From positions 1 to 64,000 of the forward strand of contig NZ_CAKSZA010000009.1 of NCBI RefSeq assembly GCF_934525195.1: a DNA stretch of 64,000 nt, read 5' to 3'. Positions 43,501-51,529 of the stretch are shown in pieces. How positions within the stretch are numbered: position 1 is the stretch's first letter; the number at the start of each line of letters is the position of its first letter. Below the pieces are notes generated by a model, which ran no database searches, had not been told where the DNA came from, and saw nothing but the letters and a program-made list of their open reading frames with translations. Made by a program: the position numbers and the translations under genes. The DNA comes from an uncultured Eubacterium sp. (GTDB lineage: Bacteria; Bacillota; Clostridia; Oscillospirales; Acutalibacteraceae).

Positions 43501-44271
43501 TCAAATCTTGAAATTAGAATTGATGATGAGTTTGAGATAAGCAATACCGTAGATTTTATTACATTGAACGAATCTTTGTTAAAAACTCTCGAAAATAAGC
43601 AAACTGATATTTTGCCAATTTGGGACAGGGAAAAGAGAAACAATCGTTTTGATGTAAAACCATTGATTATTCAAAATGAAAATTTGGTGTTTACGCCGGT
43701 TGCTTTAAGCAATCTTCGTACTTTATGGATTAGTGGAATTACTGATTGGTATCTGCCTTTTGAGATAGGTTTACCTAATCTAATATCCGTTCTTAAATCA
43801 TGGAAGAAAAGATATGAAGATGAAATGGTTAAAGATATTGCGGAATTGTTTAAAAATAGAGGATTTTGTTTTGTTGAATATGAAGTCGACTTAAATAAAC
43901 GTTTTCCGAAATCCGGCTATCCTGAGGAACTTGGAGATTATGATGTTTTTGCAATAGATGACAAGGGTAAAACTATTTGGATAATCGAAAGTAAAGTGTT
44001 GCAAAAAGTGGGTTCCATATATGAAGATCAAATGCAACAAAAGAGCTTTTTCTTTCAACATAAAGATGATGAAAAATTTCAAAGAAGAATAGATTATATG
44101 AACAATAATTTTTCAAAAATTTTATCTTCTTTTGATATATCGATTTCTGAATATACAATTAAGCCTTATATGGTAACAAACAAACTTTTTATATCGCGAT
44201 ATAAAACAATAGATTTTCCTATTGTTACATTTGATGAATTTAATCGCATCTTAGAAGAATACAGTTTTTAA
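40552..44271 (+). CDS. Large SEC-C protein with C-terminal PD-(D/E)XK nuclease
   Basis: This 1239-residue protein opens with the zinc motif GRNDLCPCGSGKKYKKCC (Cys 9, 11, 20, 21). A long middle region (about 40-1080) has no motif I recognise. The end holds a nuclease core: LGDYDVFAID (D1131) and IWIIESKV (E1146-x-K1148), followed by a Gln-rich helix (YEDQMQQK). No ATPase motif is seen. It is AT-rich and lies between the EVE-nuclease and the DUF2075 helicase. A defence effector is a reasonable inference; the target is unknown. The ribosome site is weak (ACAGGTATT). Confidence 0.8.
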   Translation: MKIGRNDLCPCGSGKKYKKCCLYKKHQNNLLFDYEFLNNCTSNFDYITPIAFNIYNEIKEYRFEDAVVAIFCLNLWRRNRSALAQSLSLNLALTMPGKFGNKRIENYADFENFYNQIAPFTQITHREDYTIDDFGEVFINHRNKTYPIITGTGHLQVYAAMRYMQTLSHLTNHDDELSVLLEYNELIISNTESENLENFEQNIVFDLPTEDFWISVNGLFENQMFINQIQAVSSIMGYQNSPIEYRHFVKRNLKFYPLYNCSLLVDYYKILLNNSDHNIIKKHVTYTIHSIVENSYNFSNDKQNGALINPVLIDKTTNEKLVDKGVLFAGLNKENILIVIDNDIFDDNKDVDAILNKFLECSNRELLLAEGYPRKENNGTICVNLDAKNKITFMIVNSYTDISSNYYMLGESERRPIYNSLDLLYMIGFSDDFGELIEFLNYHENQTAMICSFGSMCNLFFAWKNANRNIFSGAIEFNNLSLDYNEAEGYTYQYFKEILSDFPKNDNSLFIDPLNWKAEKVDLGFTRIYHKGCIGFGGEVKKLSPELYVFVAKNVAHFCDDDFSQSAHTALNTSDELIQRLMLRYREHLSNFSVLRNKTLQLLFIPLTYAKKKFGNKFLNDPNRTIVYSDEYIQAGCVILRYSYDSEILLNTIQNASNRYSENTFFVELLTPLKKYDLKKFDLFEKTVYADNYKKKTVGVFQVEQEYYFSDFSIDITVSDISYAKVRKEIAKICFSAGVLPGKYHGKEATKTIRTMQNTAVQVFEKYISLYDKEELNKRILDYYAIQQNGVIVNYKRYLGFKDLDASVQEEFEHKTRNIREEYRRNADTAKYFLESNLVVERCDALKKCSKEDFEYLIGFANWLVVLQDNADTCYYTDFDLYIEVDSEYKIDTVFEDDSRKIYDDILLRKYNTNDYHIKNDDEDAEFFREAIQQFKNDTGIDFQLLILLLEYIQLGLIEDNVATEIYTNVFSVEKSALIEAFNSNLEIRIDDEFEISNTVDFITLNESLLKTLENKQTDILPIWDREKRNNRFDVKPLIIQNENLVFTPVALSNLRTLWISGITDWYLPFEIGLPNLISVLKSWKKRYEDEMVKDIAELFKNRGFCFVEYEVDLNKRFPKSGYPEELGDYDVFAIDDKGKTIWIIESKVLQKVGSIYEDQMQQKSFFFQHKDDEKFQRRIDYMNNNFSKILSSFDISISEYTIKPYMVTNKLFISRYKTIDFPIVTFDEFNRILEEYSF

Positions 44272-44614
44272 TTTAATTTTGTGTTTTATTAAGTATCAAA
44301 AAGGATTAAATAGAACGTTTTTGAAAAACTTAATTTTTTATTAGTTTGCTATTCGGGAAACGTACGCAATAAACAGGTTGTATATGTGTTACGGGTACAA
44401 ATACAAATCAATTTGCATTATGCATTATAAAGCTATATCACTAATATATGTAATGATTTGTTATTTAGAGAAGTAAGTATTTTTGATATGTTTTAGAAAA
44501 AATATTTGACTTAGTACTAAAAATTACTCGTTTGTCGTTTGCGATGTTGTTTGTAGAATCGAATTATGATATAATAATCACATTAAGATATGACTATGGA
44601 ATCGAGGAAGAAGT
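44272..44614 (+). promoter_or_regulatory. AT-rich gap with a promoter for the DUF2075 gene
   Basis: No gene is seen. TTGTTT (44547-44552), a 17-base spacer and TATAAT (44570-44575) fall 40 bases before the DUF2075 start codon. Confidence 0.55.
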
Positions 44615-46756
44615 ATGAATAACAATCCACGATGCTTATATAATAATAGTTTTGATGAATTTATAAATGAAGACGCAAATGCAATATTAGGGGAATTGTG
44701 TGACCGCTATCATGGTAACGCTTTGACCACAACGATTGAAGCGTGGAAGAATGAAATTACGATTATGCAAGACGTAATTTCGCAATTAGAAAATTATGAT
44801 GGCAAAATTATATTTGAATACGACATACCACGATTAGGCAAGAGGGTTGATGTTGTTCTTCTCTTAAATGGAATCATTTTTTGCTTGGAATTTAAGAATG
44901 GCGAGAAAAACATTATTGAAAATGATATTGACCAAGTGCTTGATTATGCTCTCGATTTGAAAAATTTTCATAAGCTGAGCGAAGATAAAATTATAGTTCC
45001 TGTATTGATTGCAACAGAGTATAAAAATCATACAGATATAATTCAAATGTCTATCTATGATGATAAGGTTGTCAATCCGTTAGTTACAGGCAAAACCGGA
45101 TTATTAGAAGTGCTTTCTAAAATACTTTTCCGCTATCCAAACGAGTCAAAAGTTGATGATAATTGGATTATAAGTCCTTATGCACCAACGCCGACAATCA
45201 TTGAAGCGGCAAGGTCTCTGTATGAAAATCATTCCGTCGAAAATATAACAAGGCATGAGGCGGATAAAGTTTCAACTGACAGAACAATATCCTATATTCT
45301 CAAGGTGATAAACGATAGTAAAATAAACGGAGAAAAGAGCATTTGCTTTGTAACCGGTGTTCCGGGAGCAGGCAAAACACTTGTTGGACTTGATGTAGCA
45401 ATTAAACAAACTTATCAAGGACAAGATGTTCCTGTTGAAGACGAAGGTGCAGTGTACCTTTCGGGCAATGGACCTTTGGTCGCAGTTTTAACCGAAGCTC
45501 TTGCACAGGATAATCGTAAAAAATGTATAGCGTCCGGTGAGAAAAAGAAGCTTACAGACTCCAGAAGAGAAGTTAGCAAGTCTATCCAAATGATTCACAG
45601 ATACCGTGACAACATGCTTGCTAAGATAAAAAATCCTGTTGAGAACGGTGTCTTGGAAATTGATCCTGAAAAAGCAATTAAGTTGGAAAAATCCGGCTTT
45701 GGTGAAGTGGAGCATGTTGCAATATTTGACGAAGCGCAACGCTCGTGGACACATAAAAGGTTAGCAGATTATCTTAAACGAGGCGGTACTTATGGCAACA
45801 AATTAAAAGTGCCTAATTTCCCAATGTCAGAAGCGGAATTTTTGATTTGGTCATTAGATCAAAGAGAAGATTGGGCTACTATTGTTTGTTTAGTTGGCGG
45901 TGGTCAAGAAATAAACACCGGTGAAGCCGGTATTTCAGAATGGATTAACGCCTTAAATCATACTTTCCCTGATTGGAAGGTGTATATTTCACCAAAATTG
46001 ACCGAAGCTGAATATGCAGAAGGTAAAGTAAACGAACTTTTAGAAAAGAATAATCATGTTACATATTCAGATGATTTGCATCTTGGTGTATCTTTAAGAT
46101 CTTTTAGAGCAGAAAAATTGTCCGCCTTTGTTCATTCATTGTTGAGTTTTGAAGATAATGCGGCAGAATTGTATCAAGAAATCAAAGATAAGTATCCGAT
46201 TGTTTTAACACGAGATATTCAAAAAGCTAAAAGCTGGTTGCATCAAAAAGTAAGAGGTAGCGAGCGAACAGGCGTATTAGTGACAAAAGAATCTGCTCGT
46301 TTCAAGCCACTTGGAATTCATATATTGCCTTCCGGCGATGAAAATGCAGTTCATTGGTTTTTGGATGATAAAGTGGATACCAGATCTTCAAATTATCTTG
46401 AGGATGCCGCAACAGAAATTCAAGTTCAAGGATTGGAATTAGATTATACGTGTTTGCTTTGGGACGCCGATATGCGATATGAAAATGGAGAGTGGCATTT
46501 TTACAAATTCAACGGCCATTCAAAATGGAATGAGCAAATCGCAGCAGATAGCGAAAATAAAAAAGAATTGCAAAAATATATGCTCAATGCATATCGCGTT
46601 TTACTAACTCGTGCAAGGTCGGGTATGGTGATTTGTGTGCCGTATGGTAATGACAATAAGACCTCTACCGGCTTTTGGGAAGACAGCACACGTCTGCCGG
46701 AGTATTACAATGGAACTTATGAGTATTTGAAAAGCTTGGGAATTGAAGAAATTTGA
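44615..46756 (+). CDS. DUF2075 SF1-type helicase/ATPase with N-terminal nuclease core
   Basis: This 713-residue protein has an N-terminal PD-(D/E)XK-like core (KRVDVVLLL with D79, CLEFKNG with E92-x-K94), then a helicase/ATPase with Walker A VTGVPGAGKT (248-255) and Walker B FDEAQ (372-375). Motifs near the end (QVQGLELDYTCLLWD and YRVLLTRARSGM) match the SF1/DUF2075 helicase C-terminal part. Such proteins are common in defence islands and may degrade or process foreign DNA. GAGGAAGAAG precedes the ATG. It is the last gene of this block before the host-like MBL gene. Confidence 0.85.
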   Translation: MNNNPRCLYNNSFDEFINEDANAILGELCDRYHGNALTTTIEAWKNEITIMQDVISQLENYDGKIIFEYDIPRLGKRVDVVLLLNGIIFCLEFKNGEKNIIENDIDQVLDYALDLKNFHKLSEDKIIVPVLIATEYKNHTDIIQMSIYDDKVVNPLVTGKTGLLEVLSKILFRYPNESKVDDNWIISPYAPTPTIIEAARSLYENHSVENITRHEADKVSTDRTISYILKVINDSKINGEKSICFVTGVPGAGKTLVGLDVAIKQTYQGQDVPVEDEGAVYLSGNGPLVAVLTEALAQDNRKKCIASGEKKKLTDSRREVSKSIQMIHRYRDNMLAKIKNPVENGVLEIDPEKAIKLEKSGFGEVEHVAIFDEAQRSWTHKRLADYLKRGGTYGNKLKVPNFPMSEAEFLIWSLDQREDWATIVCLVGGGQEINTGEAGISEWINALNHTFPDWKVYISPKLTEAEYAEGKVNELLEKNNHVTYSDDLHLGVSLRSFRAEKLSAFVHSLLSFEDNAAELYQEIKDKYPIVLTRDIQKAKSWLHQKVRGSERTGVLVTKESARFKPLGIHILPSGDENAVHWFLDDKVDTRSSNYLEDAATEIQVQGLELDYTCLLWDADMRYENGEWHFYKFNGHSKWNEQIAADSENKKELQKYMLNAYRVLLTRARSGMVICVPYGNDNKTSTGFWEDSTRLPEYYNGTYEYLKSLGIEEI

Positions 46757-46792
46757 CTGTTGCTCAAAATCCCGAATTTGCAGAGGTGGATT

Positions 46793-47479
46793 ATGAAAAT
46801 AACATACATTAACCACAGTGGTTTTTTGGTTGAAACCGAGAACTGCTACTATGTTTTTGATTACTACAAAGGCGAGATTCCGAGGCTTGACAAAAGCAAG
46901 GAAGTTGTCGTCTTTTGCAGTCACTTTCACCAAGATCATTTCAATCCGAAAATTTTTGAAATTCTTGATGATATGGGTGTGAATTATCAGGCTGTTTTGG
47001 CAAAGGACATCAGCAAAAAGAAGTATCCTGTCGGTGTGAAAGTCACGACGGCTTATCACGATCAAACCTATATTCTTGACAACGGCACACAGGTTAGTAC
47101 GCTTCTTTCAACCGACAGCGGTGTTGCTTTTATCGTCGAGACAAGCGAGGGTGTAATTTACCACGCAGGTGATTTGAACGATTGGTATTGGGAGGGTGAG
47201 ACGGAAGCCGATAACCGCCATATGAGCTCCATGTACCGTGCAGAGATTGACAAAATCAAGGGCGCTCATTTTGATGCTGCATTCGTTCCCATTGACCCAC
47301 GGCAGGAGGAGCATTATGCCGACGGTATGCTTTATTTTTTGAAACATGTCGATTGCAATGCCGTTTTTCCAATGCATTATTGGAACGAGCCGAGCGTGAT
47401 TGATAGGTTTATCACCGAATATCCGCAGTATAAATCACGAATAAAAAACACAGAATCAGCAAAAGGAGAAAAAATATGA
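46793..47479 (+). CDS. Metallo-beta-lactamase fold hydrolase (UlaG-like)
   Basis: This 228-residue protein has the metal motif CSHFHQDHF (HxHxDH), a later YHAGDLNDW and PMHYWNEP with the third His, typical of MBL-fold enzymes of the UlaG/metal-dependent hydrolase kind. GCAGAGGTGG lies upstream of the ATG at 46793; the frame continues further upstream only because it is open. Base use is less AT-rich than the neighbours, suggesting a host gene. Its stop overlaps the next start by four bases. Confidence 0.85.
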   Translation: MKITYINHSGFLVETENCYYVFDYYKGEIPRLDKSKEVVVFCSHFHQDHFNPKIFEILDDMGVNYQAVLAKDISKKKYPVGVKVTTAYHDQTYILDNGTQVSTLLSTDSGVAFIVETSEGVIYHAGDLNDWYWEGETEADNRHMSSMYRAEIDKIKGAHFDAAFVPIDPRQEEHYADGMLYFLKHVDCNAVFPMHYWNEPSVIDRFITEYPQYKSRIKNTESAKGEKI

Positions 47480-47832
47480 GCTTTAGAATGATTCATGAAA
47501 ACTATAATGTTTCCGATTTGGATAGGTCGATTAAGTTTTATGCCGATGCGCTTGATTTGCACGAGGTCAGACGAAAAACCACCGACGATTTTATTATCGT
47601 TTATTTGAGCAATGATTCAAGCGATTTTGAACTTGAACTTACTTGGCTTAAAGAACATCCGCAGCCGTACGATTTGGGTGAATGTGAGTTCCATTTGGCA
47701 TTTAAGGCAGATGATTTTGACTCGGCACATAAAAAGCACGAAGAAATGGGTTGTATCTGCTTTGAAAATCCTGAAATGGGTATCTATTTCATTGAGGACC
47801 CGGACGGCTATTGGCTCGAAATTTTGCCGTAA
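47476..47832 (+). CDS. VOC/glyoxalase-fold protein
   Basis: This 118-residue protein has FRMIHENYNVSDLDRSIKFY, DFELELTWL, LGECEFHLAF and ENPEMGIYFIEDPDGYWLEI, the standard vicinal-oxygen-chelate (lactoylglutathione lyase-like) pattern. It probably acts on a small metabolite such as methylglyoxal adducts; the exact reaction is unknown. It overlaps the MBL gene by four bases (ATGA), so the two are co-translated. Confidence 0.88.
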   Translation: MSFRMIHENYNVSDLDRSIKFYADALDLHEVRRKTTDDFIIVYLSNDSSDFELELTWLKEHPQPYDLGECEFHLAFKADDFDSAHKKHEEMGCICFENPEMGIYFIEDPDGYWLEILP

Positions 47833-47858
47833 AATTGAACTATACTATAAACAAAAGG

Positions 47859-47886
47859 AGTTGAGGAATACAATTTCTCAACTCGT
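47859..47886 (+). terminator. Hairpin after the VOC gene
   Basis: GAGTTGAG / CTCAACTC-type stem with a short T-run. Confidence 0.55.
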
Positions 47887-48021
47887 TTATGTTTATGTAA
47901 GCAGTTCATTTAATTTTGAAACTATTTTTTCTTTTTCGCCGCTTCCTGTTGTGTTCAACCTTATGCTTGAGAGTAGTTTCCCGAATAGAATCAAGAAAAA
48001 CAAATAACTATAATTAACCTT

Positions 48022-48057
48022 ACGGAGCCGTTTGAGTAACAGCTCCGTTTTGTTTTG
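48022..48057 (+). terminator. Terminator-like hairpin
   Basis: ACGGAGC / GCTCCGT followed by TTTGTTTTG. It lies between the VOC gene and the HTH gene. The 47887-48021 stretch before it shows no recognised gene. Confidence 0.6.
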
Positions 48058-48167
48058 ATTTTTTCTTGCTTTTCCCTTATAAATCCGCAATAATCATTGC
48101 TTTTAAGCATTCTGTGTGATATACTAAACTTGTATAATTGTAACTATCTGAAAGCGAGGAAAATCTA

Positions 48168-48356
48168 ATGGATTCTAACATCGAGCGCTGGTACTCAATG
48201 AAAGAAATATGCGAATATCTTGGCGTCAGCCGTGATACCGTACTTGATTGGATAGAAAGAAGAAATATGCCCGCAGCAAAAATCGGACGCCTTTGGAAAT
48301 TCAAAGTCAGCGAAATTGACGCTTGGATGAAATCCGGTATTGCAGCGGATAAATAA
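48168..48356 (+). CDS. Excisionase-family helix-turn-helix protein
   Basis: A 62-residue MerR-like HTH_17 protein: SMKEICEYLGVSRDTVLDWI then RNMPAAKIGRLWKFK. Such small proteins act as excisionases or as regulators of toxin-like genes. GCGAGG precedes the ATG. It leads the fic block with short spacing, so it may control it. Confidence 0.85.
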   Translation: MDSNIERWYSMKEICEYLGVSRDTVLDWIERRNMPAAKIGRLWKFKVSEIDAWMKSGIAADK

Positions 48357-48364
48357 TCAAATTT

Positions 48365-48508
48365 CGGAGGTGCAATATGGCACTTGAAAATAAATTAGGA
48401 CTGACAAGTTCTGCCGAACTTGCTCGTGAAGAGGAACGCATCAGCAAGAAAAAGGCCGTTGAGCTTTTTGAAACGGGCTTACTCAATACTCTTCCGACAG
48501 GTAAATTT
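48365..48508 (+). repeat. fic 5' repeat, copy 1
   Basis: 144 bp (ribosome site and first 44 codons) match 49765-49908 with about a dozen differences, mostly at synonymous positions. Confidence 0.85.
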
Positions 48509-48529
48509 TTTGATTATATAAAAGGGTGA
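48377..48529 (+). pseudogene. Truncated fic (N-terminal part only)
   Basis: The frame begins MALENKLGLTSSAELAREEE like the full Fic at 49777, but after GKF it departs and ends at TGA 48527-48529 after 50 codons. Most differences to the full copy are synonymous, so it was once a working gene or allele. The next gene starts six bases later. Confidence 0.85.
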
Positions 48530-48534
48530 CAATA

Positions 48535-49715
48535 ATGGACGATATAATTACTCTAAATAATAAAATGCAAGAAAATAAAGATAATGAAATATTGCAAATG
48601 ATGAACAACACTTCAATCTATCCCATGTTGAAAGAATCTGAGGTTGGTGTATCGAACTATACATCATTGCCGCTTTCAAGGCTTGCCGCATATGGCACAG
48701 CGTTTCAGCCACTTACAACAGCTGTTCAAACGGCAGTGAACAGAGCCGGTGGAAGCGGAATTTATTATGTGAATACTGCCGGAAAAACAATGTTCCAGAT
48801 GAAAGGCACAAATAACTTTATTGGCTCATTACAGACTTCAACCGGTATGGTTGGTGGCGGTCAGGCAAAAATGACGCCTCTTGCTTGCGACCCGACAATG
48901 ATATTTATGGCAGCAGCATTAGCGAATGTTGAAAAGAAACTTGACGCTATTCAAGATATGCAGAAAGAGATGATGGACTTTCTTGTTCAGAAAGAAAAAG
49001 CCGACTTAAAGGGTGATTTAAATTTCTTGTTTGATGTGTTTAACAATTACAAATACAACTGGAACAATGAAATGTATAAAAACAGTAATCATATAAAGGT
49101 TCTTGACATAAGGCAAGAAGCGGAAAAGAAAATTGCTTTTTACCGTGAGCAGATAATTGCAAAGGTTAATAAGAAATCTTTTATTCATAGTGACCAAACG
49201 GGAATAAGCAATTACAGATGGTTCAAGACCAGTTCAAGGATTATCAGCTTGCCTTATACTTACTTGGGTTCTCGTCATTCTTAGAAGTAATGCTCTTAGG
49301 AAACTTTGACAAGGATTATTTAACAGGGATTTCTGAAAAATTGGAAAAACATTCTCTAAATTACAGAGAATTATATACGAAGTGCTATGATGAAATAGAA
49401 AGTTATTCATCAACATCTGTGCAGTCGTCAATGCTAAAAGGCTTTGCAAAGGCAAGCACATCCGTTGGCAAGTTTGTGGAGAAAATTCCGGTTATCAGTA
49501 AAGGTCAAGCTGATGAAGCATTGATCGCAGCAGGCAACAAATTAGACGAATTAAATGCCGGTAAGTTGAGAAAACAGATGAGTTCCTTAATCGAACGTCA
49601 AAGTAATTCTATTAGACCTTTTATTGAAAATATTGACAAAGTAAATGAATTGTGTAACAAACCGGTTCAATTATTGGTAGATAAAGAAAATCTTTATATT
49701 TCTACAATAGCATAG
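48535..49715 (+). pseudogene. Unknown gene split by a frameshift
   Basis: Two frames read as one protein of about 393 residues. The first (MDDIITLNNKMQENKDNEIL...) runs to about 49200, and the second (GNKQLQMVQDQFKDYQLALY...) continues to TAG 49713-49715. At ACGGGAATAAG one extra G would restore the frame. The protein has a Gly-rich part (VNRAGGSGIYYVNTAGKTMF), a helical middle (NVEKKLDAIQDMQKEMMDFL) and a helical C-terminus. No known family is recognised. Its position between two copies of the fic 5' end suggests that it arrived as an insertion. Confidence 0.75.
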
Positions 49716-49764
49716 TTATTTTTGTATGGTTAAAGTTCGGTGTGAAATACTATCGTAATTATGA

Positions 49765-49908
49765 CGGAGGTGCAATATGGCACTTGAAAATAAATTAGGT
49801 TTAACAAGTTCTGCCGACCTTGCCCGTGAAGAGGAACGCATCAGCAAGAAAAAGGCTGTTGAGCTTTTTGAAACAGGCTTACTCAATACTCTTCTGGCAG
49901 GTAAATTT
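49765..49908 (+). repeat. fic 5' repeat, copy 2
   Basis: The second copy of the fic leader and first codons, here continuing into the full gene. Confidence 0.85.
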
Positions 49909-50382
49909 GCAACATTGCAGGCAATCCACAAGCACCTTTTTGAGGATATTTATGACGTTGCCGGAGAAATTCGCACGGTCAATATGGTAAAAGGTAATTT
50001 CCGCTTTGCGCCGCTTATGTACTTGCAATCGGCACTTGAAAACATCGACAAAATGCCACAATCAAATTTTGATGAGATAGTAGAAAAATATGTTGAGATG
50101 AACATTGCACACCCGTTTCGTGAGGGCAACGGTCGAAGCACTCGCATTTGGCTTGACCATATCTTGAAAAACGAAATCGGCAAAGTAGTAGACTGGAGCA
50201 AGGTGGATAAAGAAGATTATCTTCTCGCAATGGAACGCAGTCCGATTAAAGATGTAGAGATTAAAGTGTTGTTAAAAGGTGCGCTTACCGACGAAATAAA
50301 CAGCAGAGAAGTCTATATGAAAGGTATCGACCACAGCTACTATTATGAGGGATATACAACCTTTAAGGCTGAAGAATTGTAA
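49777..50382 (+). CDS. fic: Fic domain AMP-transferase, class III-like
   Basis: This 201-residue protein has the full Fic motif HPFREGNGR (112-120, followed by STR). It also has SYYYEG (187-192), which matches the inhibitory S/T-xxx-E-G/N motif at the C-terminus, as in NmFic class III enzymes. Such proteins AMPylate target proteins such as gyrase and are held in check by that motif. CGGAGGTG precedes the ATG. A second Fic follows 15 bases later, so the two are co-transcribed. Confidence 0.9.
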   Translation: MALENKLGLTSSADLAREEERISKKKAVELFETGLLNTLLAGKFATLQAIHKHLFEDIYDVAGEIRTVNMVKGNFRFAPLMYLQSALENIDKMPQSNFDEIVEKYVEMNIAHPFREGNGRSTRIWLDHILKNEIGKVVDWSKVDKEDYLLAMERSPIKDVEIKVLLKGALTDEINSREVYMKGIDHSYYYEGYTTFKAEEL

Positions 50383-50397
50383 GAAAGAGGTGCAAAT

Positions 50398-51492
50398 ATG
50401 CCCGATAAGAATTGGCAATTTGAACTTGAAGAATATATAAAACAAGGCGAACCCGACAAAGCCGAAAAAAGCGAAGCGTGGCAAACTGCCATTGGTTTGC
50501 AGGCTGTTGACGGGCTGAATACTTCTGACTATTTGTTAGACACCGCCAAAGAGCATATCGAGGGTAAAATCACAATCGACGAGGCTCAAAAGCGTATTCA
50601 CAGTTACTATGAGCAGCGTTCTGTACGCACCGAAACGGAAAATGAAACCAAAGAAGCAGACATCGTTTCGGCAAGAATTGCAAAGTTATTAGGCGAAAAA
50701 GCGTTTCAGTTCTCTCCTGCCGAGTGGCTTTCGATTCATCGCAGATTGTTCGAGGGCGTGTTCAGTCACGCAGGACAAGTCAGGCAGTACAACATCACAA
50801 AGAAAGAGTGGGTTCTGAACGGCGATACAGTCATCTATGCGGATTGGAATAGTATTAAGGAAACTTTGGACTATGATTTTTCCACCGAAAAGCAATTTTC
50901 TTATGAGGGCTTGTCGGTTGATGCGGCTGTAAAGCATTTGGCAAAATTTGCCTCTGATATTTGGCAAATTCACCCATTCAGCGAGGGAAATACCCGTGCA
51001 ACTGCCGTATTTATGATAAAATATATGAAAACATTCGGCTTTAGCGTAAATAACGACGCATTCGAGAAGTATTCTTGGTATTTCCGCAACGCTTTGGTTC
51101 GTGCTAATTATAATAACCTGCAAAAAGGCATCCATTCCACAACGAAGTTTTTGGAAATGTTCTTTTCAAATCTTTTGTTAGATACGCATTATGAGCTGAA
51201 AAACAGATATATGCACATTGATTATGTGGACGAAAGCAAATCCCAAAGTATCAACTCCAAAGTTTCAAAGTATCAATTTGATACTTTAGACTGTACTTTA
51301 GAAGAGCTTGCAGTTTTAGAATTAGTGGCAAAGAACCCAACTATTAAACAGCAAGAGCTTGCAGAAGCAACCGGAAAATCCATTGCAACGATCAAGCGAA
51401 TTATGAAATCGCTGCAAGATAAAAACTATATCCGCCGAGAAAGCGGCAAGAGATATGGTAAGTGGGAAATATTGTTTTATAAGGAGGGTTAA
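50398..51492 (+). CDS. Fic protein with fused VbhA-like antitoxin segment and C-terminal wHTH
   Basis: This 364-residue protein has an N-terminal helical segment (about 28-72, AIGLQAVDGLNTSDYLLDTA...EGKITIDEAQ) that resembles VbhA-type antitoxin domains. The Fic domain follows (90-240), with HPFSEGNTR (192-200) in place of HPFxxGNGR and no final Arg. The C-terminal winged helix (about 300-364) has TIKQQELAEATGKSIATIKR. The altered motif suggests changed or weak AMP-transfer activity, though this variant is common in the family. AGAGGTG precedes the ATG. Confidence 0.87.
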   Translation: MPDKNWQFELEEYIKQGEPDKAEKSEAWQTAIGLQAVDGLNTSDYLLDTAKEHIEGKITIDEAQKRIHSYYEQRSVRTETENETKEADIVSARIAKLLGEKAFQFSPAEWLSIHRRLFEGVFSHAGQVRQYNITKKEWVLNGDTVIYADWNSIKETLDYDFSTEKQFSYEGLSVDAAVKHLAKFASDIWQIHPFSEGNTRATAVFMIKYMKTFGFSVNNDAFEKYSWYFRNALVRANYNNLQKGIHSTTKFLEMFFSNLLLDTHYELKNRYMHIDYVDESKSQSINSKVSKYQFDTLDCTLEELAVLELVAKNPTIKQQELAEATGKSIATIKRIMKSLQDKNYIRRESGKRYGKWEILFYKEG

Positions 51493-51493
51493 A

Positions 51494-51529
51494 ATGACCG
51501 AAAAGCAAACAATATATCGCTATTGTTAA
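51494..51529 (+). pseudogene. Truncated 11-codon gene start
   Basis: AAGGAGGGTTAAA followed by ATG gives MTEKQTIYRYC and a stop. A strong ribosome site before such a short frame suggests the beginning of a third operon gene that was lost. The rest of 51530-51832 is AT-rich with no gene seen. Confidence 0.45.

Noticed and set aside
44272..44614. Possible small gene or CRISPR leader in the gap
   Set aside because: Only short AT-rich frames and no repeats were seen; only a promoter could be supported.
49218..49715. Separate gene starting at ATG 49218
   Set aside because: No ribosome site is present, and its reading continues the preceding protein if one base is restored, so it is treated as the second half of a frameshifted gene.
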